A stretch of 64,000 nt of DNA. Origin: Salmonella bongori NCTC 12419. GTDB taxonomy: Bacteria > Pseudomonadota > Gammaproteobacteria > Enterobacterales > Enterobacteriaceae. Both the position numbers and the translations under genes were made by a program. Of the stretch, positions 8,322 to 16,355 are shown piece by piece. Under the pieces are notes generated by a model. The model was not told the origin of the DNA. It saw only the letters and a list, made by a program, of their open reading frames with translations, and did not search any database. Every line of letters starts with the position of its first letter. Positions within the stretch are counted from its first letter, which is position 1. Location of the stretch: positions 2,666,001 to 2,730,000 of the forward strand of contig NC_015761.1 in assembly GCF_000252995.1 (NCBI RefSeq), in the 5' to 3' direction.

Positions 8322-8516
8322 CACCATTTCAGCGAGCAAGAGTGGGCGGCATTAGCCTGGGCGGAATCGGTGACCCACATTGCCGAAACTCACGCTGAAG
8401 ATAATGTTTACCTGCCACTGCTCAATCATTTTAGCGCGCGCGAAATCAGCGATCTGACCTTCGCCATCGGTTTGATGAACTGCTTTAACCGGCTGGCGGT
8501 CAGTATGCGTATGTGA
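8322..8516 (+). pseudogene. 3' remnant of a carboxymuconolactone decarboxylase/AhpD-like gene
   Basis: Plus-strand codons from 8322 read HHFSEQEWAALAWAESVTHI, then NVYLPLLNHFSAREISDLTF and IGLMNCFNRLAVSMRM, stop TGA 8514-8516. This is the C-terminal half of the CMD/alkylhydroperoxidase-like family (FSERE.AALAWAE ... F...EI..LT.AI...N..NRLA). The N-terminal half, including the usual CxxC region, is missing. It abuts the MocR remnant head to head; MocR regulators often sit divergent to the gene they control, so one deletion could have removed both 5' ends and the shared promoter. Confidence 0.75.
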
Positions 8517-8663
8517 CGCATTTTTGCCGGATGTCACGAAGGTGACCCACTCTGGTATGCGTGAATCGACAGGGCGGCCCGGGCTTTCACGCCGTCCTCC
8601 GGAAAAAATTAATCAAGGCTCCTCCCTGCTACGTTCATCAGCGACGTTAACATCAATCGGAAA

Positions 8664-8679
8664 TTCCCATATCTTGTAT
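8664..8679. promoter_or_regulatory. NrdR box 1 (candidate)
   Basis: TTCCCATATCTTGTAT fits the NrdR consensus acaCwATAtATwGtgt at C4, A6-T9, T11, w12, G13, T14 and T16. NrdR is the dATP/ATP-sensing repressor of ribonucleotide reductase genes. A second box starts 31 bp downstream, the integral-turn spacing typical of NrdR pairs. Confidence 0.65.
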
Positions 8680-8694
8680 GGTTGAATCTTAATT

Positions 8695-8710
8695 CAACTA
8701 CATCTAGTAT
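8695..8710. promoter_or_regulatory. NrdR box 2 (candidate)
   Basis: CAACTACATCTAGTAT, start to start 31 bp (three helical turns) after box 1 and 74 bp before the nrdH start codon. It matches the consensus core C-w-A..AT..T-w-G-T. The pair probably represses nrdHIEF. Confidence 0.65.
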
Positions 8711-8783
8711 TCCCTTTATCAGCACACGACAACCCGACGCGTTTCATCGCGCCGCTTTCTCACCCCAAACGGAAATACGAATC

Positions 8784-9029
8784 ATGAGCATTACTATTTA
8801 CACTCGCAATAACTGTGTTCAGTGCCACGCCACGAAACGGGCGATGGAAAGCCGTGGATTTGAATTTGAGATGGTGAACGTCGACCTGGTACCGGATGCA
8901 GCAGATACACTCCGGGCGCAAGGGTTTCGTCAATTACCAGTGGTCATAGCGGGCGATTTACGCTGGTCAGGTTTCCGCCCGGACATGATTAACCGCATTC
9001 ATCCAACGCCCCATGCGGCAAGCGCATGA
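8784..9029 (+). CDS. nrdH: Glutaredoxin-like NrdH redoxin
   Basis: An 81-residue thioredoxin-fold protein with redox motif CVQC (Cys11, Cys14) and the NrdH-type C-terminal block WSGFRPDMI. It passes electrons from thioredoxin reductase to NrdE. The true start is MSITIYTRNN at 8784; upstream open frame has no support. The stop overlaps the nrdI start (ATGA, 9026-9029), so translation is coupled. First gene of nrdHIEF, the class Ib enzyme used under iron limitation and oxidative stress. Confidence 0.96.
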   Translation: MSITIYTRNNCVQCHATKRAMESRGFEFEMVNVDLVPDAADTLRAQGFRQLPVVIAGDLRWSGFRPDMINRIHPTPHAASA

Positions 9030-9436
9030 ACGCGCTCGTCTACTTCTCCAGCCGCTCTGAGAATACACACCGCTTTATACAGCGTCTGGGGCTGCCCGCC
9101 ACACGTATTCCGCTCAATGATCAGGAACGTATTCGGGTTGATGAACCGTACATTTTGGTGGTGCCCTCCTATGGCGGGGGCGGGATAGCCGGCGCCGTGC
9201 CGCGGCAGGTGATTCGCTTTTTGAATGATGAACACAACCGGGCGCGCATTCGCGGCGTTATCGCCTCCGGTAATCGCAATTTCGGTGATGCCTGGGGTCG
9301 TGCTGGCGACGTGATTGCACATAAATGCGGCGTGCCCTGGCTGTACCGCTTTGAGCTCATGGGCACGCCACACGACATCGACAACGTCCGAAAAGGAGTA
9401 AATGAATTTTGGCAACAACTATCCCGGAGCGCGTAA
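9026..9436 (+). CDS. nrdI: Flavodoxin-like NrdI
   Basis: A 136-residue flavodoxin-like protein starting MNALVYFSSRSENTHRFIQRL, with the FMN phosphate loop SSRSENTHRF and the SYGGGG loop. Reduced NrdI makes the superoxide-type oxidant that assembles the Mn(III)2-tyrosyl cofactor in NrdF. It overlaps nrdH by 4 bp and nrdE by 28 bp, so the operon is tightly coupled. Length is normal for enterobacteria. Confidence 0.95.
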   Translation: MNALVYFSSRSENTHRFIQRLGLPATRIPLNDQERIRVDEPYILVVPSYGGGGIAGAVPRQVIRFLNDEHNRARIRGVIASGNRNFGDAWGRAGDVIAHKCGVPWLYRFELMGTPHDIDNVRKGVNEFWQQLSRSA

Positions 9437-11553
9437 TGCAGGAAACCATGGATTACCACGCCCTGAACGCGATGCTGAATCTTTATGATAAAGCAGGCCA
9501 TATTCAGTTCGACAAGGACCAGCAGGCGGTCGACGCCTTCTTCGCCGCCCACGTTCACCCGCATTCCGTGACGTTTGCCAGCCAGGATGAACGTCTGGAT
9601 ACGCTGGTTCGTGACGGCTATTACGATGAGGCTGTTTTGGCACGTTACGATCGCGCTTTTGTCGTCAACCTGTTCGCCCACGCCCATGCCAGCGGCTTTC
9701 GCTTCCGGACATTTCTTGGTGCCTGGAAGTTCTATACCAGCTACACGCTGAAAACCTTCGACGGCAAACGCTATCTGGAACACTTTGAAGATCGGGTGAC
9801 AATGGTAGCGTTGACACTGGCGCAGGGTGACGAGACTCTGGCCACCCGGCTGACCGATGAAATGCTTTCTGGTCGTTTCCAGCCTGCCACCCCGACTTTT
9901 TTAAATGGCGGTAAACAACAGCGCGGGGAGCTGGTCTCCTGCTTCCTGCTTCGTATTGAAGACAATATGGAGTCGATCGGACGAGCGGTGAACTCGGCGT
10001 TACAACTCTCCAAACGCGGTGGCGGCGTCGCGTTTTTGCTCTCTAATCTGCGCGAGGCGGGTGCGCCGATCAAACGTATTGAGAATCAATCTTCCGGCGT
10101 GATCCCGGTGATGAAAATGCTGGAAGATGCGTTTTCGTATGCCAACCAGCTTGGTGCGCGCCAGGGCGCAGGCGCGGTTTATCTCCATGCGCACCATCCG
10201 GATATCCTGCGTTTTCTGGATACCAAACGGGAAAATGCCGACGAAAAAATCCGTATCAAAACACTTTCACTCGGCGTGGTGATCCCGGACATCACCTTCC
10301 AGCTGGCGAAAGCAAACGCGCAGATGGCGCTCTTTTCGCCCTATGATGTGGAACGACGCTATGGCAAACCGTTCGGCGATATTGCTATTAGCGAACGGTA
10401 CGATGAATTAATTGCCAATCCGCACGTGCGTAAAACCTATATTAATGCCCGGGACTTTTTTCAGACGCTGGCGGAGATTCAGTTCGAATCCGGGTATCCC
10501 TACATCATGTTTGAAGATACGGTAAACCGTGCTAATCCGATTGCTGGCCGCATTAATATGAGCAATCTGTGCTCGGAAATTTTACAGGTTAATAGCGCTT
10601 CCCGTTATGATGATAATCTTGACTATACCCACACCGGGCATGACATCTCCTGTAATCTCGGCTCGTTGAATATCGCTCACGTCATGGACTCACCGGACAT
10701 TGGCCGTACCGTAGAAACCGCGATTCGCGGCCTGACAGCGGTGTCAGACATGAGTCATATACGCAGCGTGCCCTCAATAGCCGCCGGTAATGCCGCCTCT
10801 CATGCCATCGGGCTGGGCCAGATGAACCTGCACGGTTATCTGGCGCGGGAAGGCATTGCTTATGGTTCGCCGGAGGCGCTGGATTTCACCAATTTCTATT
10901 TTTACACCATTACCTGGCATGCCTTGCATACCTCAATGCAACTGGCCCGTGAGCGCGGCAAAACCTTCGCCGGATTTGCGCAGTCGCGCTATGCCAGCGG
11001 CGACTATTTTACGCAATATTTACAGGATGACTGGCAACCGAAAACGGCGAAAGTCAGGGCGCTATTTGCCCGCAGCGGTATTACGCTTCCCACAAGGGAA
11101 ATGTGGATACAGTTGCGCGACGATGTGATGCGCTACGGCATCTATAACCAGAATTTGCAGGCGGTACCGCCGACCGGTTCGATTTCTTATATTAATCATG
11201 CGACCTCCAGCATCCACCCAATTGTGGCAAAAATTGAGATTCGCAAAGAGGGTAAAACCGGACGCGTGTACTACCCTGCGCCATTTATGACCAATGAAAA
11301 TCTGGACATGTATCAGGATGCTTACGATATCGGTCCGGAAAAAATCATTGATACCTATGCCGAGGCCACGCGCCACGTTGATCAGGGGCTATCGCTCACC
11401 CTGTTTTTCCCGGATACCGCCACGACCCGCGATATTAACAAAGCACAGATCTATGCCTGGCGAAAAGGCATTAAATCACTGTATTACATCCGGCTTCGCC
11501 AGTTAGCGCTGGAAGGCACTGAAATTGAAGGCTGCGTATCCTGCGCACTGTAA
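9409..11553 (+). CDS. nrdE: Class Ib ribonucleotide reductase large subunit NrdE
   Basis: A 714-residue catalytic subunit that reduces ribonucleoside diphosphates. Visible are Cys178 of the redox pair in ELVSCFLL, the NLCSEI thiyl-radical cysteine region, PPTGSISYI, and the C-terminal CVSC pair that is re-reduced by NrdH. I take the TTG at 9409 as start because it puts the first catalytic cysteine at 178, the published Salmonella number; GGAG lies upstream. An ATG at 9436, in a TAATG overlap with the nrdI stop, is an alternative that would lose nine residues. The short N-terminus lacks the ATP-cone of class Ia. Confidence 0.95.
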   Translation: MATTIPERVMQETMDYHALNAMLNLYDKAGHIQFDKDQQAVDAFFAAHVHPHSVTFASQDERLDTLVRDGYYDEAVLARYDRAFVVNLFAHAHASGFRFRTFLGAWKFYTSYTLKTFDGKRYLEHFEDRVTMVALTLAQGDETLATRLTDEMLSGRFQPATPTFLNGGKQQRGELVSCFLLRIEDNMESIGRAVNSALQLSKRGGGVAFLLSNLREAGAPIKRIENQSSGVIPVMKMLEDAFSYANQLGARQGAGAVYLHAHHPDILRFLDTKRENADEKIRIKTLSLGVVIPDITFQLAKANAQMALFSPYDVERRYGKPFGDIAISERYDELIANPHVRKTYINARDFFQTLAEIQFESGYPYIMFEDTVNRANPIAGRINMSNLCSEILQVNSASRYDDNLDYTHTGHDISCNLGSLNIAHVMDSPDIGRTVETAIRGLTAVSDMSHIRSVPSIAAGNAASHAIGLGQMNLHGYLAREGIAYGSPEALDFTNFYFYTITWHALHTSMQLARERGKTFAGFAQSRYASGDYFTQYLQDDWQPKTAKVRALFARSGITLPTREMWIQLRDDVMRYGIYNQNLQAVPPTGSISYINHATSSIHPIVAKIEIRKEGKTGRVYYPAPFMTNENLDMYQDAYDIGPEKIIDTYAEATRHVDQGLSLTLFFPDTATTRDINKAQIYAWRKGIKSLYYIRLRQLALEGTEIEGCVSCAL

Positions 11554-11563
11554 GGAAAGCAAC

Positions 11564-12523
11564 ATGAAATTATCTCGTATTAGCGCAATCAACTGGAACA
11601 CTCTCCAGGACGACAAAGATCTGGAGGTATGGAACCGTCTGACCAGCAACTTCTGGCTCCCGGAAAAAGTACCCTTATCGAATGATATTCCAGCCTGGCA
11701 GACGCTGAACGCCACCGAACAGCAGCTTACCATACGCGTGTTTACCGGTCTCACGTTGCTCGACACCATCCAAAACATCGCTGGCGCGCCGTCGCTGATG
11801 GTGGATGCTATCACGCCGCATGAAGAGGCTGTGCTGTCAAATATCAGCTTTATGGAGGCGGTACATGCACGCTCTTACAGCGCTATTTTTTCCACGCTTT
11901 GCCAGACCAAAGATGTCGACGCCGCCTACGCCTGGAGCGAAGAAAATCCGCCATTACAGCATAAGGCGCAAATTATTCTGAAACATTACGCCGGCGATGC
12001 TCCCTTAAAGAAGAAGATTGCCAGCGTCTTTCTGGAATCTTTTCTGTTCTATTCCGGCTTCTGGCTGCCAATGTATTTCTCCAGCCGCGGTAAGCTAACG
12101 AATACTGCCGATCTGATTCGTTTAATTATCCGTGATGAAGCGGTTCATGGTTATTATATTGGCTATAAGTATCAGATAGCGCTACAAAAACTATCTACAA
12201 TCGAGCGTGAAGAATTAAAGCTTTTCACGCTGGATTTACTGATGGAACTGTATGACAACGAAGTCCGTTATACCGAAGACTTATATGCGCAAACTGGTTG
12301 GGTTGACGACGTCAAAAACTTCCTGTGTTACAACGCCAACAAGGCCTTAATGAACCTGGGTTACGAGGCGTTATTTCCGCCGGAAATGGCAAACGTGAAT
12401 CCCGCGATCCTCGCTGCACTCTCTCCGAATGCCGACGAAAACCACGATTTCTTTTCCGGATCGGGATCGTCTTATGTAATGGGAAAAGCAGTTGAAACCG
12501 AAGACGAAGACTGGAATTTTTAA
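11564..12523 (+). CDS. nrdF: Class Ib ribonucleotide reductase small subunit NrdF
   Basis: A 319-residue ferritin-like radical subunit. Metal ligands Asp67, Glu98 and His101 and the radical Tyr105 fall at the numbers known for Salmonella NrdF, and further ligands lie in the later helices (e.g. RDEAVHGYYIGY). It holds the Mn2- or Fe2-tyrosyl radical that starts catalysis in NrdE. Start ATG 11564 has AAGGAAAG upstream; in-frame sequence to 11525 overlaps the end of nrdE and is not used. Followed by a clear terminator. Confidence 0.96.
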   Translation: MKLSRISAINWNTLQDDKDLEVWNRLTSNFWLPEKVPLSNDIPAWQTLNATEQQLTIRVFTGLTLLDTIQNIAGAPSLMVDAITPHEEAVLSNISFMEAVHARSYSAIFSTLCQTKDVDAAYAWSEENPPLQHKAQIILKHYAGDAPLKKKIASVFLESFLFYSGFWLPMYFSSRGKLTNTADLIRLIIRDEAVHGYYIGYKYQIALQKLSTIEREELKLFTLDLLMELYDNEVRYTEDLYAQTGWVDDVKNFLCYNANKALMNLGYEALFPPEMANVNPAILAALSPNADENHDFFSGSGSSYVMGKAVETEDEDWNF

Positions 12524-12638
12524 CCTTACTGGCATGGGAAATAACATCACGCTTCTCGCGCCATTATTTCAATAAATGTCGGGTTAAATCACGCAAATAT
12601 TACTGTGTGTTCTATACTCAATAGTAATGAGATTATTC

Positions 12639-12670
12639 GCCTGAATTCCTCCTAATTCAGGCGGGTTTTT
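12639..12670 (+). terminator. Rho-independent terminator of nrdHIEF
   Basis: Perfect stem GCCTGAATT (12639-12647) and AATTCAGGC (12654-12662), six-base loop, then GGGTTTTT. It lies 115 bp after the nrdF stop. Confidence 0.9.
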
Positions 12671-12782
12671 GATGGTTATCACAAAAAAATATCTTCCCCT
12701 CTCATTCGCGCTCAGCCCTTATATCATGGGAAATTCCGGCGAATAGCGTCCCGTAATACTCATACCATAAGCAAATTCAGGG

Positions 12783-12810
12783 TTGTCTCAGATTCTGAGT
12801 ATGTTAGGGT
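12783..12810 (+). promoter_or_regulatory. proU main promoter (candidate)
   Basis: TTGTCT (12783-12788) and TAGGGT (12805-12810) with a 16-bp spacer, about 70 bp before proV, in the osmotically controlled region of proU. The rest of the 355-bp nrdF-proV gap is AT-rich and shows only the nrdF terminator. In proU, H-NS represses from sites flanking the promoter and inside proV; I do not map those sites. Confidence 0.55.
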
Positions 12811-12878
12811 AGAAAAAGGTAACTATTTCTTTCAGGTAACATATCGACATAAGTAAATAACGGGAATCATTCTATTGC

Positions 12879-14081
12879 ATGGCAATTAAATTAGAAGTGA
12901 AGAATCTATATAAAATATTTGGGGAGCATCCACAGCGAGCTTTCAAATATATTGAAAAGGGATTATCGAAAGAGCAAATACTGGAAAAGACTGGGCTATC
13001 GCTTGGCGTTAAAGACGCCAGTCTGGCCATTGAAGAAGGCGAGATATTTGTCATCATGGGATTATCCGGTTCGGGTAAATCCACAATGGTACGCCTTCTC
13101 AATCGCCTGATTGAACCCACCCGCGGTCAGGTACTGATCGACGGCGTTGATATCGCAAAAATATCCGACGCTGAGCTTCGCGAGGTGCGCAGGAAAAAGA
13201 TTGCGATGGTCTTTCAGTCATTTGCGCTAATGCCGCATATGACAGTGCAGGATAATACGGCATTCGGTATGGAGTTAGCAGGCATCCCGGCACAAGAGCG
13301 TCGCGAAAAAGCGTTGGACGCCTTGCGCCAGGTTGGTCTGGAAAATTATGCGCAGGCCTATCCGGATGAACTATCCGGCGGGATGCGTCAGCGTGTTGGA
13401 CTTGCCCGCGCACTGGCAATCAACCCTGATATATTATTAATGGATGAGGCTTTCTCCGCACTCGACCCATTAATTCGTACCGAAATGCAGGATGAGTTGG
13501 TGAAATTGCAGGCAAAACATCAGCGCACCATTGTCTTTATTTCCCACGATCTTGATGAGGCAATGCGTATTGGCGACAGGATTGCCATTATGCAAAATGG
13601 CGAAGTGGTACAAGTCGGTACGCCGGATGAAATCCTGAATAATCCGGCAAATGATTATGTTCGCACGTTCTTCCGGGGTGTGGATATTAGTCAAGTCTTT
13701 AGCGCCAAAGATATTGCCCGTCGCAGCCCTGTGGGACTAATTCGTAAAACCCCTGGTTTCGGTCCGCGTTCAGCGCTGAAATTATTACAGGATGAAGACC
13801 GGGAATATGGCTACGTCATTGAACGTGGTAATAAATTCGTAGGCGTTGTGTCTATCGATTCCTTAAAAGCGGCATTAAGTCAGGCACAAGGCATTGAAGC
13901 AGCGCTTATCGACGCCCCCCTGGTCGTTGACGCGCAAACCCCACTTAGCGAGTTGCTCTCCCACGTCGGTCAGGCACCCTGTGCGGTGCCAGTTGTCGAT
14001 GAGGAACACCAGTATGTTGGCATTATTTCAAAACGTATGTTGCTACAGGCATTAGATCGCGAGGGAGGAAACAATGACTGA
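12879..14081 (+). CDS. proV: Glycine betaine/proline ABC transporter ATPase ProV
   Basis: A 400-residue ABC ATPase. Walker A GLSGSGKST at residues 61-69, signature LSGGMRQR around 165-172, Walker B ILLMDEAFS around 185-193, H-loop in FISHDLDEA, and two C-terminal CBS domains (about 280-400) that in homologues sense ionic strength. It energises ProW/ProX import of osmoprotectants. Start ATG 12879 gives MAIKLEVKNLYKIFG. The last 8 bp overlap proW. The gene itself carries the downstream regulatory element bound by H-NS in proU. Confidence 0.97.
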   Translation: MAIKLEVKNLYKIFGEHPQRAFKYIEKGLSKEQILEKTGLSLGVKDASLAIEEGEIFVIMGLSGSGKSTMVRLLNRLIEPTRGQVLIDGVDIAKISDAELREVRRKKIAMVFQSFALMPHMTVQDNTAFGMELAGIPAQERREKALDALRQVGLENYAQAYPDELSGGMRQRVGLARALAINPDILLMDEAFSALDPLIRTEMQDELVKLQAKHQRTIVFISHDLDEAMRIGDRIAIMQNGEVVQVGTPDEILNNPANDYVRTFFRGVDISQVFSAKDIARRSPVGLIRKTPGFGPRSALKLLQDEDREYGYVIERGNKFVGVVSIDSLKAALSQAQGIEAALIDAPLVVDAQTPLSELLSHVGQAPCAVPVVDEEHQYVGIISKRMLLQALDREGGNND

Positions 14082-15138
14082 TCAAACCAATCCGTGGGAT
14101 ACTGCACAGGTGGCTGATAACACGGCGCAAACGGCTGATGCCTGGGGAACACCGGCAGGCGTGGCAACAGATGGCGGCAGCACCGACTGGCTGAACAGCG
14201 CACCAGCGTCGGCACCTGAACACTTTTCTCTTCTGGACCCGTTCCATAAAACGCTGATCCCGCTGGATAGCTGGGTCACCGAAGGGATCGACTGGGTAGT
14301 GACTCATTTCCGCCCCCTTTTTCAGGGCATTCGTGTGCCGGTGGATTACATCCTTAACGGTTTTCAGCAACTGCTGCTGGGAATGCCCGCTCCCGTGGCG
14401 ATGATTGTCTTTGCGCTGATCGCCTGGCAGATTTCCGGCGTAGGCATGGGCATCGCAACGCTGGTATCGCTGATCCTGATCGGCGCGATCGGCGCCTGGT
14501 CGCAGGCAATGATTACCCTGGCACTGGTGCTGACCGCCCTGTTGTTCTGCGTCGTGATCGGATTACCGATGGGAATCTGGCTGGCACGCAGCCCACGCGC
14601 GGCAAAAATAGTCCGTCCGCTGCTGGATGCGATGCAGACCACACCCGCGTTCGTCTATCTGGTGCCGATTGTCATGTTATTCGGCATCGGTAACGTACCG
14701 GGCGTTGTCGTCACGATTATTTTTGCCCTGCCACCGATCGTACGTCTGACGATCCTGGGCATTAACCAGGTACCAGCCGACTTAATCGAAGCGTCGCGCT
14801 CGTTTGGTGCCAGTCCACGCCAAATGCTGTTCAAAGTGCAATTGCCGCTGGCGATGCCCACCATTATGGCCGGCGTCAACCAGACTCTGATGCTTGCACT
14901 CTCTATGGTCGTCATCGCCTCAATGATTGCGGTCGGCGGTCTTGGCCAGATGGTACTACGTGGCATCGGCCGCCTTGATATGGGGCTGGCAACTGTGGGC
15001 GGCGTCGGCATTGTGATCCTCGCCATTATTCTGGACCGTCTGACGCAGGCGGTCGGACGCGACTCGCGCAGCCGTGGCAACCGTCGCTGGTATACCACCG
15101 GTCCTGTTGGGCTAATCACCCGCCCTTTCATTAAATAA
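14074..15138 (+). CDS. proW: Glycine betaine/proline ABC permease ProW
   Basis: A 354-residue inner-membrane permease. It has the unusual long hydrophilic N-terminal tail (about 100 residues, Asp/Ala/Thr-rich) known for ProW, then about seven transmembrane helices and the EAA-type loop EASRSFGASPRQMLFKVQLP that docks on ProV. GAGGGAGG is the ribosome site, and the start lies within the proV end (8-bp overlap). A hairpin repeat separates it from proX. Confidence 0.96.
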   Translation: MTDQTNPWDTAQVADNTAQTADAWGTPAGVATDGGSTDWLNSAPASAPEHFSLLDPFHKTLIPLDSWVTEGIDWVVTHFRPLFQGIRVPVDYILNGFQQLLLGMPAPVAMIVFALIAWQISGVGMGIATLVSLILIGAIGAWSQAMITLALVLTALLFCVVIGLPMGIWLARSPRAAKIVRPLLDAMQTTPAFVYLVPIVMLFGIGNVPGVVVTIIFALPPIVRLTILGINQVPADLIEASRSFGASPRQMLFKVQLPLAMPTIMAGVNQTLMLALSMVVIASMIAVGGLGQMVLRGIGRLDMGLATVGGVGIVILAIILDRLTQAVGRDSRSRGNRRWYTTGPVGLITRPFIK

Positions 15139-15148
15139 TTACCCCGTC

Positions 15149-15174
15149 GCCCGGTGACGCTACGTTTACCGGGC
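15149..15174. repeat. REP-like hairpin between proW and proX
   Basis: GCCCGGT and ACCGGGC pair around a short loop in the 64-bp proW-proX gap. Such elements inside operons can stabilise upstream mRNA or weaken read-through; the binding protein downstream is usually needed in excess. Confidence 0.7.
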
Positions 15175-15202
15175 TTCCCCTACTATGATTAAAGGAACAA
15201 CG

Positions 15203-16198
15203 ATGCGACATACCGTGATATTTGCCTCAGCGTTTGCCACCCTTGTCACCGCCAGCGCTTTCGCTGCCGACCTGCCTGGCAAAGGCATTACCGTCCAGCC
15301 TGTTCAAAGTACCATCTCTGAAGAGTCTTTCCAGACGTTACTGGTCAGCCGGGCGCTGGAAAAGCTTGGCTATACCGTGAATAAGCCCAGTGAAGTCGAT
15401 TACAACGTAGGCTATACCTCCATCGCCTCAGGCGATGCGACGTTTACCGCCGTGAACTGGCAGCCACTGCATGATGATATGTATGCCGCGGCAGGCGGAG
15501 ATAAAAAGTTTTACCGCGAGGGGGTCTTCGTCTCAGGCGCGGCACAGGGTTATCTGATCGATAAAAAAACGGCAGATCAGTACAACATCACTAATATCGC
15601 ACAGCTAAAAGATCCGAAAATCGCTAAAATCTTCGATACCAACGGCGACGGGAAGGCGGACATGATGGGCTGCTCGCCGGGCTGGGGCTGCGAAGCGGTT
15701 ATCAATCACCAGAATAAAGCGTTTGATCTGGAAAAAACCGTCGAGGTCAGCCACGGTAACTATGCGGCGATGATGGCCGACACTATTACCCGCTTTAAAG
15801 AAGGCAAGCCAGTGCTGTATTACACCTGGACACCATACTGGGTGAGCGACGTCATGAAGCCGGGTAAAGATGTTGTCTGGCTACAGGTGCCGTTCTCCTC
15901 CCTACCGGGCGAACAGAAAAATATTGATACTAAATTGCCGAACGGCGCAAACTACGGTTTCCCGGTCAACACGATGCATATTGTCGCCAATAAAGCCTGG
16001 GCGGAGAAAAATCCGGCGGCAGCGAAACTGTTTGCCATCATGAAGCTACCGTTGGCGGATATTAACGCGCAGAACGCCATGATGCATGCCGGGAAATCGT
16101 CTGAAGCCGATGTCCAGAACCACGTCGACGGCTGGATCAACGCCCACCAGCAACAGTTCGACGGCTGGGTAAAAGCAGCGCTGGACGCGCAAAAATAA
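15203..16198 (+). CDS. proX: Periplasmic glycine betaine-binding protein ProX
   Basis: A 331-residue substrate-binding protein with a signal peptide (about residues 1-21, cleavage after SAFA, mature ADLPGKG). Tryptophans for the betaine-binding aromatic box are present (TAVNWQPL, YYTWTPYW). ATG 15203 follows AAAGGAACAACG; an in-frame start at 15185 would spoil the signal peptide. It delivers betaine to ProVW in the periplasm. Confidence 0.96.
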   Translation: MRHTVIFASAFATLVTASAFAADLPGKGITVQPVQSTISEESFQTLLVSRALEKLGYTVNKPSEVDYNVGYTSIASGDATFTAVNWQPLHDDMYAAAGGDKKFYREGVFVSGAAQGYLIDKKTADQYNITNIAQLKDPKIAKIFDTNGDGKADMMGCSPGWGCEAVINHQNKAFDLEKTVEVSHGNYAAMMADTITRFKEGKPVLYYTWTPYWVSDVMKPGKDVVWLQVPFSSLPGEQKNIDTKLPNGANYGFPVNTMHIVANKAWAEKNPAAAKLFAIMKLPLADINAQNAMMHAGKSSEADVQNHVDGWINAHQQQFDGWVKAALDAQK

Positions 16199-16208
16199 CG
16201 CCTTTTTA

Positions 16209-16240
16209 GGCCGGATAAGACGCATTGCGCCGTATCCGGT
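16209..16240. repeat. REP element after proX
   Basis: GGCCGGATA ... TATCCGGT dyad with the AGACGC core typical of enterobacterial REP/PU sequences, immediately downstream of the proX stop. It may protect the 3' end of proU mRNA. Confidence 0.85.
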
Positions 16241-16355
16241 CCATTTCATCTCTCCGCAAATCGCACGAACCATCACCTGACAACTCCCCTTTATTTATAA
16301 ACATCCGCTATGATTGTTTTCCCAAGTAATTATCACCTGAAACACGATTACCATA

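Larger units (their letters stand above)
8517..8783. other. Upstream region of nrdHIEF
   Basis: The first half (8517-8640) follows the pseudogene and shows no gene. The second half carries the two NrdR-like boxes described below and should hold the nrdH promoter. Open frame continues upstream of nrdH to 8682, but without a ribosome site or family similarity. Confidence 0.5.

Noticed and set aside
9907..9915. Gly167 of NrdE in a segment where some class Ib enzymes may have Cys or Ala
   Set aside because: The catalytic cysteine is Cys178 in ELVSCFLL, which is present; position 167 is not part of the redox set.
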